A program made the translations under genes and the position numbers. 64,000 nucleotides of DNA from Portulaca oleracea (lineage: Eukaryota; Streptophyta; Magnoliopsida; Caryophyllales; Portulacaceae), in contig CM055881.1 in the NCBI GenBank assembly GCA_029582165.1, positions 25,215,594 to 25,279,593 on the forward strand, given 5' to 3'. The notes below the pieces were generated by a model. The model was not told the DNA's origin, searched no databases, and was given only the letters and a program-made list of their open reading frames with translations. Of the stretch, positions 31,628 to 43,496 are shown piece after piece. Position 1 is the first letter of the stretch, and every line of letters begins with the position of its first letter.

Positions 31628-33188
31628 GGGAAATTGGATTCTAATAATACGAACTTTTGGCCATATAAGACTTAATAATACGAACTTTCGATTAGGTTCT
31701 GAATAATATGAACTTTGACCCCCTGTTGCCCCCAGTAACATGCCACCGAGTTAAGCTTAACTTAACTCGGTGGAATGCTGATGTGACAGCGGAGTTATAT
31801 TGTCTTTGAATTTTGACCTTGCCATGTCATCAGTTGACTTTAAAAAAATGCCAACTCACCCTTTTATTTTTTTCCCTTTTATTTTTTAACCCCTTCTCTC
31901 TCTTTCTCTCTCCTCTCTTTACATTTCCCCCATTTTTTCCAGCAGATGCTCAGCAATGCCCGACCACCACAATCCCAGCTCCTCCTCCGACCATCCCACC
32001 CTCCACCTCTGCCCTCCTGTGACGCCAATTCGTCTCCTCCGCCGCCCACTTCCGACGAGTCCGAGTCCTCGACATCTCCGGAAGAATTTGGAGCTCTGAA
32101 ACTTTCCTTCCCCCACGGCGGCCATTGATTCCCAGCACCAAGCTCGGTTCCAGATGGCAACTCACTGTCCCTCACTCAACTCTCACTTGTCACTGGCAGT
32201 CCGGAAAGCCGGTAACCGGCAACAGGTGGCCTAAGCAAACCCACCTCTAGAGTCGTGGCCAAGGGACGACCAAAAGCCCTCTACTTCCACTATAAGTACG
32301 CATGCACTGGTCCTCCAATTCTCAATTTTAGGGTTTTCGATTTTGCAGTTCTTCAATTTAGGGTCGAAATTTGGCTGATTTCATTCAATGATTGTGGGAT
32401 CTTGCTTGAAATACGGTTACATGACTAAGGTAAGTTTCAATTTCAGTGTCTTCGACTGTTCTCTCTCATTAGTATTTCCCCATTCCCCCTTCAACTCCTG
32501 CTCTAATGGTGAATTGTTGACTGTGCCCAACCATTTTGGTCGTGTCACGGTGTTCATGTCCCATATTTTAAATTTCAATCTTTCCCCATTCCAAGTATGA
32601 TGGAACATAATTTTTTGCATAATATGGGTTTGTTTGGCGATTTCTTTCATACATTTGTGGTTTGATACTTGGATTTTTCTGGGTATTCGTTTGATTTGGG
32701 TTTCAATCAAAGGAGAGAAGAGGAAGAAGTGCTTTGAATCATGTTCTGGGTTGAAGACTAGAAAATTACCGAGTCTGGTTTGTTTACCGAGTTTGGTGTC
32801 ATGTTCTGAGCTGGGTTCTCAGTTGTAGAGAGAGAAATGGAGAGAAGAGGAGGAGAAGCCATGGCCACGGCTGTCTGGTGGATCGAAGAAGAGGGGGGAG
32901 GAGGGAGAAGGGGGCTAGAGAGAAAAGGGTTAGAGGAGAGAGAAAAAAAGAAAAAAAAAGAAAAAGATGATGTGGACAAATTTTAGATGACATGGAAAAA
33001 TTAAAAAAGTCAGCACCCTTCCTCCGCCGCTACGTCAGCATGCCAACGAGTTAAGTTAAGCTTAACTCGGTGGCGTGTTACTGGGGGCAACAGGGTGTCC
33101 AAGTTCATATTATTCAGAACCTAATCGAATGTTCGTATTATTAAGTCTTATATGACCAAAAGTTCGTATTATTAGAATCCAATTTCCC
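31628..33188. mobile_element. Mutator-type element with ~147 bp TIRs and GC-rich cargo (Pack-MULE candidate)
   Basis: The inverted termini start GGGAAATTGGATTC and run ~147 bases to a GAGTTAAGCTTAACTT-containing inner edge, with only a handful of mismatches. Flanks TTTGAAAAA (31619-31627) and TTAGAAAAA (33189-33197) are 9 bp with one difference. The interior has no transposase. It holds a GC-rich block at 31930-32230 whose translations are Pro/Ser-rich, a polypyrimidine leader, and GT/AG-like sites around 32297 and 32430. The cargo resembles captured host exon sequence, but I cannot identify the donor. Confidence 0.8.
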
Positions 33189-33644
33189 TTAGAAAAAAGT
33201 AATGAACGTAACCTAGCTGCAGTTGCGCTGGATATTTTAACAGTTGTAAACGTGATCAAACTCCAAAGCCATATGAGATTCGTAAAAGTTTTTTTAAAAA
33301 ATTCTAAAATAAAATTAAATCCGAAACGATTATGTAATTTGTAAATAGAATTCGAGTCCAAAGCAGCCAATGTTTCAAATAAAATCTGGTTCAAAATAAA
33401 ATAAAAAATTATTGAAAATGGGGTCAGAGTCCAATGCAGCCTAAGTTTTGATTTTCATTGATTATTATTATGGTTTTCTGAAATTATTAAAAACAATTCT
33501 AAAAATTGTATTTTTTTTTAATTGTGATTAGCTGAAACTCCTTGAAACGCTCTCGTTGCAGTATTGCTGGGCCCCACATAGATTGTCATTATAAGTATAT
33601 AGTAGATATAACAATATCAATTTTGTTTGATAAATCATTATACA

Positions 33645-34315
33645 TAGAGCTGGCTAATAGGGTCAGGTCGAGTCGGGTTCGGGTTCTTGTTCGTGTCAAA
33701 CTTAAACGGGTTCAAAATCTTCCAACCTGAACCTAACCCATTTATTAAACGAGTTGGAAATTGAAACCGTTTATCGTTTAAATTTTAAACGGGTTGACTT
33801 TATTTTGACCTGCTTACCCATTTAAGTAAACGTGTTAGAATAAAATTATCAATTTACCCATTTAACCATTAACTCACTTATACAAAACAATTCATTGTGG
33901 GATCGAAATAATGACATATCATACCCAATGATTTCCTTGGTAATATAATTCGAATTATATATAAAGAGATGTCTTTTAATTCATAGTCAAATATAGATAT
34001 AAGTTAAAATTACAAGTTTTACGTATATTTCAAAGAGTATTAAATGTAACTTTCACAACAGTTTCTTGATAAACGGTATAATTGGGTAATAGTTATGGAG
34101 CAAATAACTTGATTCATCTGACATGCCTAATTAAATGGGTTAAGTAAGTATTTTTTCATGTCGAAAATCCTGACCTGAACCTAACCAATTTAATAAAACA
34201 GGTTTACCGTGTCAACCCATTTAATTAAACGGGTTGAGAATTTCTACCTAAACCCGGTTAATATCGTGTTAGGTTCAGGTCGGTAATCGTGTCGGGTCAG
34301 CTTTTCCCAACTCTA
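33645..34315. mobile_element. hAT-type non-autonomous element with perfect 8 bp duplication
   Basis: Ends TAGAGCTGGC and the complement of TAGAGTTGGG, flanked by ATTATACA at 33637-33644 and 34316-34323. Near both ends are GGGTCAGGTC / AACGGGTT-rich stretches that are inverted relative to each other. 671 bp, no coding sequence. Confidence 0.85.
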
Positions 34316-34328
34316 ATTATACAATTTA

Positions 34329-34388
34329 GGATATTAGCGGTCAAAGCTTTGACATAATTACCTAGATGACAAATAAAAACGGAGGTAG
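34329..34388. mobile_element. Truncated Stowaway fragment
   Basis: Sixty bases match the end of the 6053-6286 element in reverse orientation (GATATTAGCGGTCAAAG ... ACGGAGGTAG) and are followed by TA. The other half is missing. Confidence 0.65.
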
Positions 34389-35039
34389 TATAAATTAGTT
34401 ATTTAGCTTAAATTGCTTAATTCATGTTTCTAGAAAGTAATGTTGGGCCAAAGCCTTGTTCTCTGTGTGATACGGTGTGGTACGATATTACAATTCATTG
34501 TATCACTCAATATTTTTCCACATTTTACTACAATCATTACCAATATATTTTATCACTTTCTTTCTCCTCATTTTTCTCATATACTTTTTCATATTCTCTC
34601 TCCTTACCTACCACATCAACTACATTTTCAACAAAATTTCACTGTATCATTCCATAACTCACCGTACTTTTCACAATTTCATCACACTGCATCATTTTCA
34701 TAGCAGATCAAATGTGTAAAATAACAGGGCCCATATGGATAAAAACTTGGACTATGACTAGGGATGATAATGGGCAGGGTCTGGGGCGAGTCCAACTGGA
34801 CCAGGACCCGGACTCGCTAGATTGTTTTGGACCCGGACCTGCCCCGAAACCCGATGGGTCTCAAAATTCAGACCTGGACCCAGACTCAGCGGGTCTAAGG
34901 GTCCACGGGTCCTAAGCGGGTCCATAATGGGTCCAACTTTATTATACATTTTTTACTAGATTTATCAATTTATAGGGTTAGTTTTATACCTGTACACATG
35001 TATAATAATAACTATTATCACTACAACAGGGTAACAAAA

Positions 35040-35480
35040 ATAAGACCGTTCTGAACGGTCTTAATTCAGCTTGAACGGTCGTTCTGGGGGGCGGGCGACC
35101 GTTAATTAGCAACCTTTGGGGACGGTCGCCTCTCAATGGTCGTTTGTGGAAGCGGGCGACCGTTCATTTGAACGGTCGCTAATTAACGACCGTTCATAAA
35201 CGGTCGCAGGAGCGGATGACCGTTCATGTGTACATTAATGGTCGTTGGCCTTAGTGTCCGTACATTAATGGTCGTTACCCAGCTAAACGGTCGCCCATTT
35301 TAATTTTTTTTTAAAATTTTTTTGTTGAGTGTTTCTGGTAATATAATCTATCCGGAATATATTTGAAGTATAAGTGCCAAACGGTCACAAAATGAACGGT
35401 CGCAAACAGTAGTAATATATAATAATAGTCAACGGTCGCAAGTCAACGGTCGCTAGTCAACGGTCGCAAAATATATTACA
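35040..35480. repeat. CACTA subterminal repeats, low-coordinate end
   Basis: More than a dozen AACGGTCG/CGACCGTT words in both orientations. 35156-35179 is a perfect palindrome with 11-base arms GCGACCGTTCA around TT. In En/Spm such subterminal motifs bind the TNPA protein. Confidence 0.9.
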
Positions 35481-35514
35481 TATCCGAAAGTTTTTAAAGT
35501 TGTCCTCACAAACA

Positions 35515-37547
35515 CTACGAAGAAGGGGGGTCATTAATGAAGTTGGAGGGAGAGAATTGACCACTGGAAGGCGTCCCCTGTTGCTGCTGTTGATTTTGTT
35601 CTAATTGGGATAATCTTCCTTCAAGTTGGCTGAACATCTGATGGTATTGGGAGAGTTGACTCCTCAAAGACTGTGTTTCAACCACCATGGAAGCATAAGT
35701 AGATGGGGCAGCGGTGGAGGATGAGGAAGAAGATCCCTGACCATTGTGGCGTGCATAGCGGGCCGGCCTTTCATAGAACATGCCCGTCGAGGATCCCAGG
35801 CCGTAGAAGACTGATTCTTGACAGAGAACCCACCGACGACATTGTAGAAAACCGCGTTGGTTTCCACAGAATTGGGCTCTACGCCCGCTACAGCTACTTG
35901 CTCAAGATAGTCATTCTGCAAATGATCAACATTAATGATAATTAGTAACCCCAACTAAACGTAAAGCAAAGTGGTCATGTTGTTTGTTATCAAAACACAT
36001 TATCAATAGATGCCACAACTAAGGTAATATAGGTGTAGTTACATAGAAATTTCGGTAGAGTTTCCTTTGTAATATGGACTATACCAAATTCATAATACAA
36101 GACATTAACCTGCAAGTAACAATATACGGCCACACGTCGATTAATCCTATCGAGCCACACGCTCGTTTACCTAAGTTGCACATTCCAACTTCCAACAACA
36201 ATTCCAACACATACAATCAAGTAACAATATACGGCCACACGCCGATTGATCCTATCGAGCCACACGCTCGTTTATAAACATAAGTTGCACATTCCAACTT
36301 CCAACAACAATTCCAACACATACAATCAAGTAACAATACACGCCGATTAATCCTATCGAGCCACACGCTCGTTTATAAACATAAGTTGCACATTCCAACT
36401 TCCAACAACAATTCCAACACATACAATCAAGTAACAATACACGCCGATTAATCCTATCGAGCCACACGCTCATTTATAAACATAAGTTGCACATTCCAAC
36501 TTCCAACAACAATTCCAATACATACAATCAAGTAACAATACGGTCACACGCCGATTAATCCTATCGAGCCACACGCTCGTTTCTAAACATAAGTTGCACA
36601 TTCACTTTTCAAAAACAATTCTAACAAATAAATTATTAAACTAACTTTAGAAGAAAATGACTTACATAAACTTTGGCCGCCTTCGGGTCAGTCCATTGCT
36701 TGTTGCTGTGGGCGTCTTGCTTGCAATGATAGTGCTCTATGACGTCCGCGGGGGATGGATGGATCCCGTCACTAGCCTAGGAATATATTTAGAAACATTA
36801 CATATATTACCTTATAATATGTATTGATGAAAAACGTCAAAGTAAAAGATGATGGGAGTCTTACCAGTTTCCGCAAGTATTTACCGGCGGACATCGCGCC
36901 ACCGTAGTGCTTATTCTGGTCCGGGGCTTTGTTCCGATTCGCCGTGTATGCCTCGACCCGACGCTTATAGGCCTGTTCCTCTCGTTTAGCCCACATCCTC
37001 GCCCGGATTTCAAATGACAAATGGGGGATTGCTTTGTTCCTTAGGGTCCTTTTCTCTCGGTAGACCAGGCCCTTAAGGAGGTCGCTAAATTTGCTATGCC
37101 ACATGTTGAAGACCTCCTGAGCCAGGTCCATTTCATATTCGAAACGTTGCTATACAATAACAATTAAAACAATTAAACACATATTTACTGTCCCATATAT
37201 ACTAACGAAATCCAAGTAAAATAATTAGGTTCCGAAGGATTGTATTCTTACATAAAAATACGACCAATAAACCATTTTGTCAGGATCTTCCATATCACCG
37301 GCGCAAAGAGCCTCCCGTTGGTAATGAGATTTTAAACTCTCCGACACGACCTTAGTAGCCTCAGGCAATGAGAACCTACAAGAAACGAGCAACAAGTGAG
37401 AGAGTCGCAATATTTATTAATTATTATGTATTGACCAAAATTAAAGTTGGCATACCAGTCTTCCCCCCTAATGAGGGGGATCCTTGGGTCGGATGGGTCA
37501 GGAGGATTACCGGGCTGGATCTTCCATAGAGGGGACGGTGGGGACAT
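35515..37547 (-). pseudogene. CACTA second gene, TNPA/Transposase_24-like, fragmented
   Basis: Minus-strand exon-like blocks in order: MSPPSPLWKIQPGNPPDPSD (37547 down), FSLPEATKVVSESLKSHYQR (about 37376), FNMWHSKFSDLLKGLVY followed by ARMWAKREEQAYKRRVEAY and GGAMSAGKYLRKL (37130-36868), DGIHPSPADVIEHYHCKQDA (about 36770), then NVVGGFSVKN and a Gln/Ser-rich coiled-coil tail ending 35515 (SQLEGRLSQLEQ). GT-AG-like junctions separate them. Near 35800 a 2-base shift breaks FSVKN from the frame of FYGLGSSTGMFYERPARY. The family is the plant transposase associated with En/Spm elements; it probably binds the subterminal repeats. Confidence 0.72.
36113..36605. repeat. ~101-109 bp tandem repeat in a CACTA intron
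   Basis: CAAGTAACAATA recurs at 36113, 36218, 36327, 36428 and 36529; each unit also has CGATTAATCCTATCGAGCCA and a TTCCAACAACAATTCC stretch. CGAGCC...GGCTCG-type inverted words recur. It lies between two blocks of the TNPA-like gene. Confidence 0.88.
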
Positions 37548-37773
37548 GGCGTTTTCTTAAGCTGCACTATAATAACCAATAATTGACCGCATAAGTAATG
37601 AATTTAAAATTAATTTACATTTGATGCATGTTGTTAGCTAGTAATCGAATAACAACCATGAAAACAAATTCAATTATAACCAAACTAAATAAAAAAATTA
37701 TTTCTAAATTGTTACATCGCACAACGTAATAAAAACAAATGACAGTTCAAACAAAAGAACCTACACGTACGAC

Positions 37774-39417
37774 CTACTCATCATCATCATCACTAAGCAA
37801 CTCAACAAATGCGGCGTTTTCCAATGCTTCATTCCCTTCTAAATCATCGTCCTCCACACCCTCTAGTATACCCCGATCTTCTCCTTCTTCATCATCACTA
37901 AATAGTTCGTCTCCCGAGCCATCTCGATCGTCAAGTAGGTCGAACTCAGCAAGTGATGGGGGGTCCACATTGTTGTCTTCCTGAAATGCTCCATCATGAT
38001 CATCGAGTCCATCTATTGTTTGCCTTGCCTTAATTGTCAGTGTAGCAGTCCATGATGATCTATCCTTCTTGGTTGTTGGGTAATGGATGTACACCACTTG
38101 TGTAGCCTGAGATGCCAACACAAAAGGCTCATACAGTTATACACCCTATACCTCTTTGCTTGGTTAACATCAACAAGCTTGTAATGATCATGCACAACTA
38201 CGCCACCTTGACCCGGGTCGAACCATTCAACCTTGAACAAGTGGACTTTGTATTCCCTACTACGCCCAGTGTAAACTAATTCAATAACCTCTTTCAAAAT
38301 CCCGTAAAAGTCAGTTCCATTCACCCCTTTGACACACACCCCATAATTTGCATTCGTTGTTTTATTATCGGCACGGTAAGCATGGAAGTTGAAGTTGTTA
38401 ATGTAGAAATGAGCCCAAGATAAAACATCCTTCCTAGGGCCATTTGCTAAGCAGTAACAACTTCATCTCCTTCACCGGATGACAAAACCTACAAAGTTGT
38501 TTAATAATTACGAAATTAATCTCATGTAACCTATGTTAACCAATAATTTAAAACCAAACAACTCCAATTGAATGTTAACCTTTCTTCTCAACCAACGGGG
38601 GAATTCTTTGCGATGTCTGTTCCACAATTCACCATGCGGCGTACGTGGATGCAAACAGGTCATCTCTTCCTCAAATTGACTGAAATAAGTCAACGTAGGT
38701 GAAGATTCTACCGGATAAATAAGTTATTGATAATTGAACTGCCGATCTAATTAAGTTATGTTGTATATATACCTTTCATATTCAGTCATTAAATTGGAGT
38801 TTGAAAGGACATATTCATGTGCAGCCTCATATTCTTGTTGGTCAAGGAATCTTTTCTTCCCTGCAGCTGGAGAGTACCCAATGTTCGATGAAAACAACTC
38901 AGGTATTGCTCCATTGCCGTCGGATGCATCACCCAACTCGGGGCATGCGTTCCTTGGAAGGTCCCTTGATTTTGTATGCACTTCCGGTGCAAAGTATGCA
39001 GCACAAAAGTTGGAAATCTCATCCGTTAAGAATGCATTACATATGGAGCTTTCAACGCGTGCCTTGTTGCCAACCTTCTTCTTCAAATGATGCAGAAATC
39101 TACAACATTTGACAACCAACACGCGTCGAGGAACGCATTACAAAGAAAAAGGCAGTCCTAAATGTTTAATAAAATACACTACAAAGAAAAAGGCGGGTCC
39201 TAAATGCATTACAAATATTTAATTACCTTTCGAAAGGGTACATCCACCTATACTGCACCGGTCCACCTTTAGCAGCTTCATATGGAAGGTGTATTGGAAG
39301 ATGCTCCATCACATTGAAGAATGCGGGAGGGAAAATCATCTCTAGTTTGCATATGATTTCCGGTATATTCATCTCCAACCGGACCATATCATCAACACTA
39401 ACCTTAGAGGCACACAA
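37774..39417 (-). pseudogene. CACTA TNP2 transposase, C-terminal domains
   Basis: Continues the TNP2 gene. A DUF4218-like block (IPEIICKLEMIFPPAFFNVM ... RWMYPFER, 39417-39227) ends at a GT donor. It resumes after an AG at about 39091 with FLHHLKKKVGNKARVESSIC. Later blocks are LWNRHRKEFPRWLRRKV (about 38600) and a DUF4216-like segment (GVNGTDFYGILKEVIELVY, FKVEWFDPGQGGVVVHD, 38339-38150). A frameshift near 38130 separates it from EPFVLASQATQVVYI and an acidic tail with runs of Asp/Glu to 37774. Domain order matches full-length CACTA transposases. Confidence 0.78.
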
Positions 39418-39421
39418 GTCT

Positions 39422-40936
39422 CTAAAAAAATTGGCTTAATTCCGTCAGGACTTTCCAAACATTCTGAGGAAGCAACTCCCTAACGGCAATTGGTAACAAC
39501 CTCTCCATGAAAACATGACAATCATGACTCTTCATACCATGTAATCTTGATGTGTTAACATCTACACATCTACCTAGATTGCTTGCATATCCGTCGGGAA
39601 GTTTGAGGTCTTTAAGCCACTGACATAATACCTTACGCTCCTCTTTACCCATGACATATGCAGCTCCGCCCGTCCTTTCTTTATCAACCCGGTGACGCTT
39701 ACAATGAGCGGCTAGGTCCTTCTTAGAGTTGTCATCATTTTTTGTCTTTCCTTTGATGTCCATGATGGTGTTCAACACCTGCTCAAACACATTTTTCTCA
39801 ACATGCATGACATCTAAGTTGTGTCTAATTAGCAGGTCTTTCCAATACGGTAGCTCCCAAAAGATGCTCTTTTTATGCCAATTGTGACATTGAAGATAGC
39901 CATCAACGTTGCCTTGTTGTTGAGTTGATGTTGGCAACCTAGACACTTGTTCCCAAACTTGGCTCCCATTAAGGCGAGGGGGTGGAGATGAATGTTCTTC
40001 TCGATTTTTTGAAAACGCACTCTTGTTAGTACGATAAGAATGGTCCATTGGGAGAAACCGTCGATGACAATCAAACCATGACTGTTTCCTCCCATGTTTC
40101 AGCCACCGTGTTTTTGTTTTGTCCATGCAATATGGACAAGCTAGCTTACCTGCGGTGGTCCACCCAGAAAGCATACCGTACGCTGGAAAATCGCTTATTG
40201 TCCACAACACGGACGCTTTCATTCTGAACGTTTCCTTCAAAGACACATCATACGTGTCTACACCCTCCACCCACAACTGTTTCAACTCGTCTATTAACGG
40301 CTGCATGTATACGTCCAAGTTTCCCTTTGGACTTTTCGGACCAGGAATCAAGAGTGTGAGGAACATGTAAGGCTTCTTCATGCAAAGCCACGGAGGCAAA
40401 TTGTAGGGGGTAGCTATAACAGGCCATGTAGAATAAGTTTGCCCGAAACTACCGAAAGGGGCGAAACCATCCGTGCATATACCCAACCGCACATTGCGTG
40501 GTTCCGATGCGAACTCTTTGTGAGTGGCATCAAAATGTTTCCAAGCTTCACCATCACACGGATGAACCATGTCACCGTCCCCTCGAACATTTGTTGAGTG
40601 CCACCTCATTTGCTCTGCTGATGTCTTAGTCAAGTATAATCTTTGCAACCGCGGACCGATTGGAAAGTATATGAGCTCCTTGCGGGCGATCTTTTTACCC
40701 TTAGCCGTTGTCCGCACATATCGATCAGCACCGCAAAAGTTGCAACTATCAAGCATCGAGTTCTCCTTCCAAAACAACATACACCCCTTTGGACACGCGT
40801 CGATCCTCTCATGCGGAAGTTCTAAAGCTTTAAGTAACTTCTTCGACGAGTGGTACGTGTCTGTCATTTCATTAACAGGGGGACAAATGTCTTTCATGAG
40901 GGCTAGCAGACTGTCTATTAGGGAGTTTATACTCAC
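39422..40936 (-). pseudogene. CACTA TNP2 transposase, catalytic (Transposase_21) region
   Basis: A 504-codon open frame carries the TNP2 core: CPKGCMLFWKEN with C-x2-C finger (LDSCNFCGADRY), LGICTDGFAPFGSFGQTYST, LTLLIPGPKSPKGNLDVYM, LKASVLWTISDFPAYGMLSG-like block and HNLDVMHVEKNVFEQVLN. The aspartates of TDGF and SDFP are present. At the 3' end a run of seven T (minus; 39424-39430) shifts the frame so that SQFF is followed by a stop instead of RDLCASK. At the 5' end it is out of frame with the preceding block. The catalytic segment itself is uninterrupted. Confidence 0.88.
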
Positions 40937-41000
40937 ATTTTATGTTAACAAGCCGAGACATTACTGACAATTGTGACAGTTCGCAACCCTCATACAAAGG

Positions 41001-41498
41001 TCATTTGGACGCTTCTAACATTTCAAGAAATTTTTGCCCTCCATCTAACGGCTGATCCTCTACTGTGTCGAACACGTTGGATGATAAATCTCTGATGGCA
41101 TCCGTGAGCATTTCTTGCATTGGGTCTAAAACATCAGTCCTCGACGACCCTTCAATTTGGTTCGACGTTTGGATGGGGACCGTGGCCACGGGAGGCACGT
41201 ACACCTCACCATGACTCGTCCACACAAAATAACGTGGTACGAACCCATTTTTGTACAAGTGCACCTTAACATTGTCCTCATGTTGGTGTTTCATGTTTTT
41301 ACACTTTGAACATGGACACCTAAGTACTTTGTCTGATTGGAAGCTAATGGTTTGTTTAGCAACTGACAAAAATTCTTCTTTCACTCCTCTAACAAACTCT
41401 TTGCTAAGATACCCCTCCTCATCGATTCTCTTGTACATCCATTTCCTAGTATTTTCCATTATGTTCAAATCTGCAAAGTTGACCGAATTAGATTTCAA
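41001..41498 (-). pseudogene. CACTA TNP2 transposase, N-terminal transposase-associated domain
   Basis: MENTRKWMYKRIDEEGYLSK, FQSDKVLRCPCSKCKN and KVHLYKNGFVPRYFVWTSHG are the hallmarks of the transposase-associated domain that opens CACTA transposases (CPCxKC zinc site). The likely start is the ATG of MENTRKW (about 41459). The frame ends in TGA at 41001-41003, after which PLYEGCELSQLSVMSRLV continues in the same frame, so the TGA is a premature stop. A further shift near 40915 leads into the catalytic frame. Confidence 0.82.
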
Positions 41499-41645
41499 AG
41501 TTGTCCTTTTGTGTATGTCAACACACTAATTTGCAAGGTGAGTTCACTTACTTATAACTACCAAAAGCATCCAAACTCAACACTTTTCTATGACATCTAC
41601 AACTAAGCTATATATGTCAACAGTCAAGAGGATAATGTTATTATC

Positions 41646-42196
41646 CGATGAGAGTGTGTTTGTTCCTGATAATTTATGGCTAAAAAAATACTTTCATGAG
41701 TCGTACCGACTCTCCTTTTATTTGTCTAGTTCCCAAAAAGTAGCGCAATCTCGGCAGTGAAATTACGCGAGGTCTATAGTGCTCTGGGAGTTAGAAGCGT
41801 CTCAGATTCGGTACAATGTAGTGTTTCCATTGTGCAACCTGGTGGGCAACAAGACAAGGCGGGAATGAGAGAAAAACTTATAGTAAAAGGTCTAACTGAA
41901 ATTGTGGTGGGCTTTGATGCATGCAAGAAAGCCCACCACAATTTCTATTAGACCTTTGACTATCAGCTTCTCTCTCATTCCCGCCTTGTCTTGTTGCCCA
42001 CCAGATTGCACAATGGAAACACTGCATTGTACCGAATCTGAGACGCTTCTAACTCCCAGAGCACTACCTCTCGCAAATTTCACCGCCAGATCGGCGCTAC
42101 TTTAAGGGAACTAGACAAATAAATTGGAGATTCGGTACGACTTATGAAAGTATTTTTTCAGCCATAAATTATCAGAAACAAACACACTCTCATGGA
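41646..42196. repeat. ~550 bp near-perfect foldback in the CACTA leader side
   Basis: Arms of ~270 bases are mirror images around an apex near 41915-41929 (GTGGTGGGCTT facing AAGCCCACCAC; loop TGATGCATGCAAG). Outer ends are GAGAGTGTGTTTG and CAAACACACTCTC. Small bulges and mismatches are present. It lies just upstream of the transposase start (minus direction), so a transcript from the element's 5' end would form a long hairpin. Confidence 0.88.
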
Positions 42197-42424
42197 CACT
42201 AACAGAACCCACACTCGACCTCTTTTTATGACATCTACAACTAAGATACTAGACCTATAAATTACCATACTTTTTACTCTAAACTACCATGACAACTAAC
42301 TTATTTACTAACATTAAACTGGTTGTTGAGTACTTAAGCTATCAAAGGGATGTGACATAGTTATTTATAACTCATGTCTTCATTTGGGGTTATGAATAAT
42401 TAAGATAGCAATTAGGTTGGATAC

Positions 42425-42793
42425 GAAACAAATTTACGCTAACAGCTTCAGAGATTATCTTAATTAAAGGCATGTCTCTAAACTTGAATTCACCCTTATT
42501 GTGATGAACAAGTTATGCGAGTTATATGACGAAATCCACCGCTTGTGACGTATCAAATGTCGATCGTTGTGCATTTAGCATCCAAACGAACACCCAAGAA
42601 ATCAAGATTGAGTTCCTGGGTGTTCAATTTATTAGTGATTAGTATGCTACAAAACTCAACGATCGACATTTGTTTTGCCACAAACGGTGGATTTCTCGTA
42701 TGTATAACTCCGACGAATTGTTCATCACAACAAGGGTCAATTGACATTTAGAGGCTTGCCTTTAATTAAGTTATCCAACAAAGTTGTTAGTCG
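42425..42793. repeat. Second, more diverged foldback in the CACTA
   Basis: Arms of ~175 bases fold around about 42606. CAAATGTCGATCGTTG near 42555 faces CAACGATCGACATTTG near 42658, GAACACCCAAGAA faces TTCCTGGGTGTTC, and ATTGTGATGAACAA faces TTGTTCATCACAA. Mismatches are spread along the stem, in the manner of a plant MIR precursor rather than a fresh inverted duplication. Confidence 0.75.
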
Positions 42794-43496
42794 CGTAAAA
42801 GTCATTCCTAATCAAACATAATAACTAACTCATATACTAATAACTACCAAAATCATCCCAACTCAACATTTTTTTCTAATAATGGTAGATTTCGATGTCG
42901 TAGATTCAAATGAATTTTAAGCGTGCTAAAACAATTATATACAACTTAACTAACTAAATATTCTTTACACATGTATTAACCTAACCCATACTAATTTACG
43001 CATGCTCGTAATTTATACACATAAACATACAATTAACAATTTTCAAAACTACAACAATAAATATTACAAAACATAACTAACTAATACAAGTAACATACAA
43101 TTAATACAAAAATTCAATAATAAAACACAATTAACACAACAACATACACATAAACATGCAATTAACACAACCAACATATCATTACACTAATTGATAAATT
43201 TCAATACATACCTAACCTAATTAACATACAATACTTAAACAGTAATATAACTAACCTAATTAACATACAATTTCACAACATATCATTAAACTAATACAAC
43301 TAACATACAATTAACATACAATACTTACACAGTAATTAACACAAAAATTAACCGAATAAATACTAATTATTCACTCAAATTATTCACAACATAACTAACT
43401 AAACAACTTTTTACACAAATACTAACCTAATTAATGCATGCTCATAATTTATACAAATAAATATATAATTAACAAAATTGACAAATTTCAAATAAT

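Noticed and set aside
31879..32175. Overlapping GC-rich frames on both strands as a real gene
   Set aside because: They are inside a TIR-bounded element, no frame has a recognisable domain, and all are short; kept only as possible captured cargo.
32758..32993. Ser/Leu-rich minus-strand frames
   Set aside because: They derive from a GAGAGAAAAAG-type purine tract inside the Mutator-type element.
36113..36605. CRISPR-like array of regular repeats
   Set aside because: Spacers are not unique, units are contiguous ~105 bp minisatellite repeats, and the genome is a plant.
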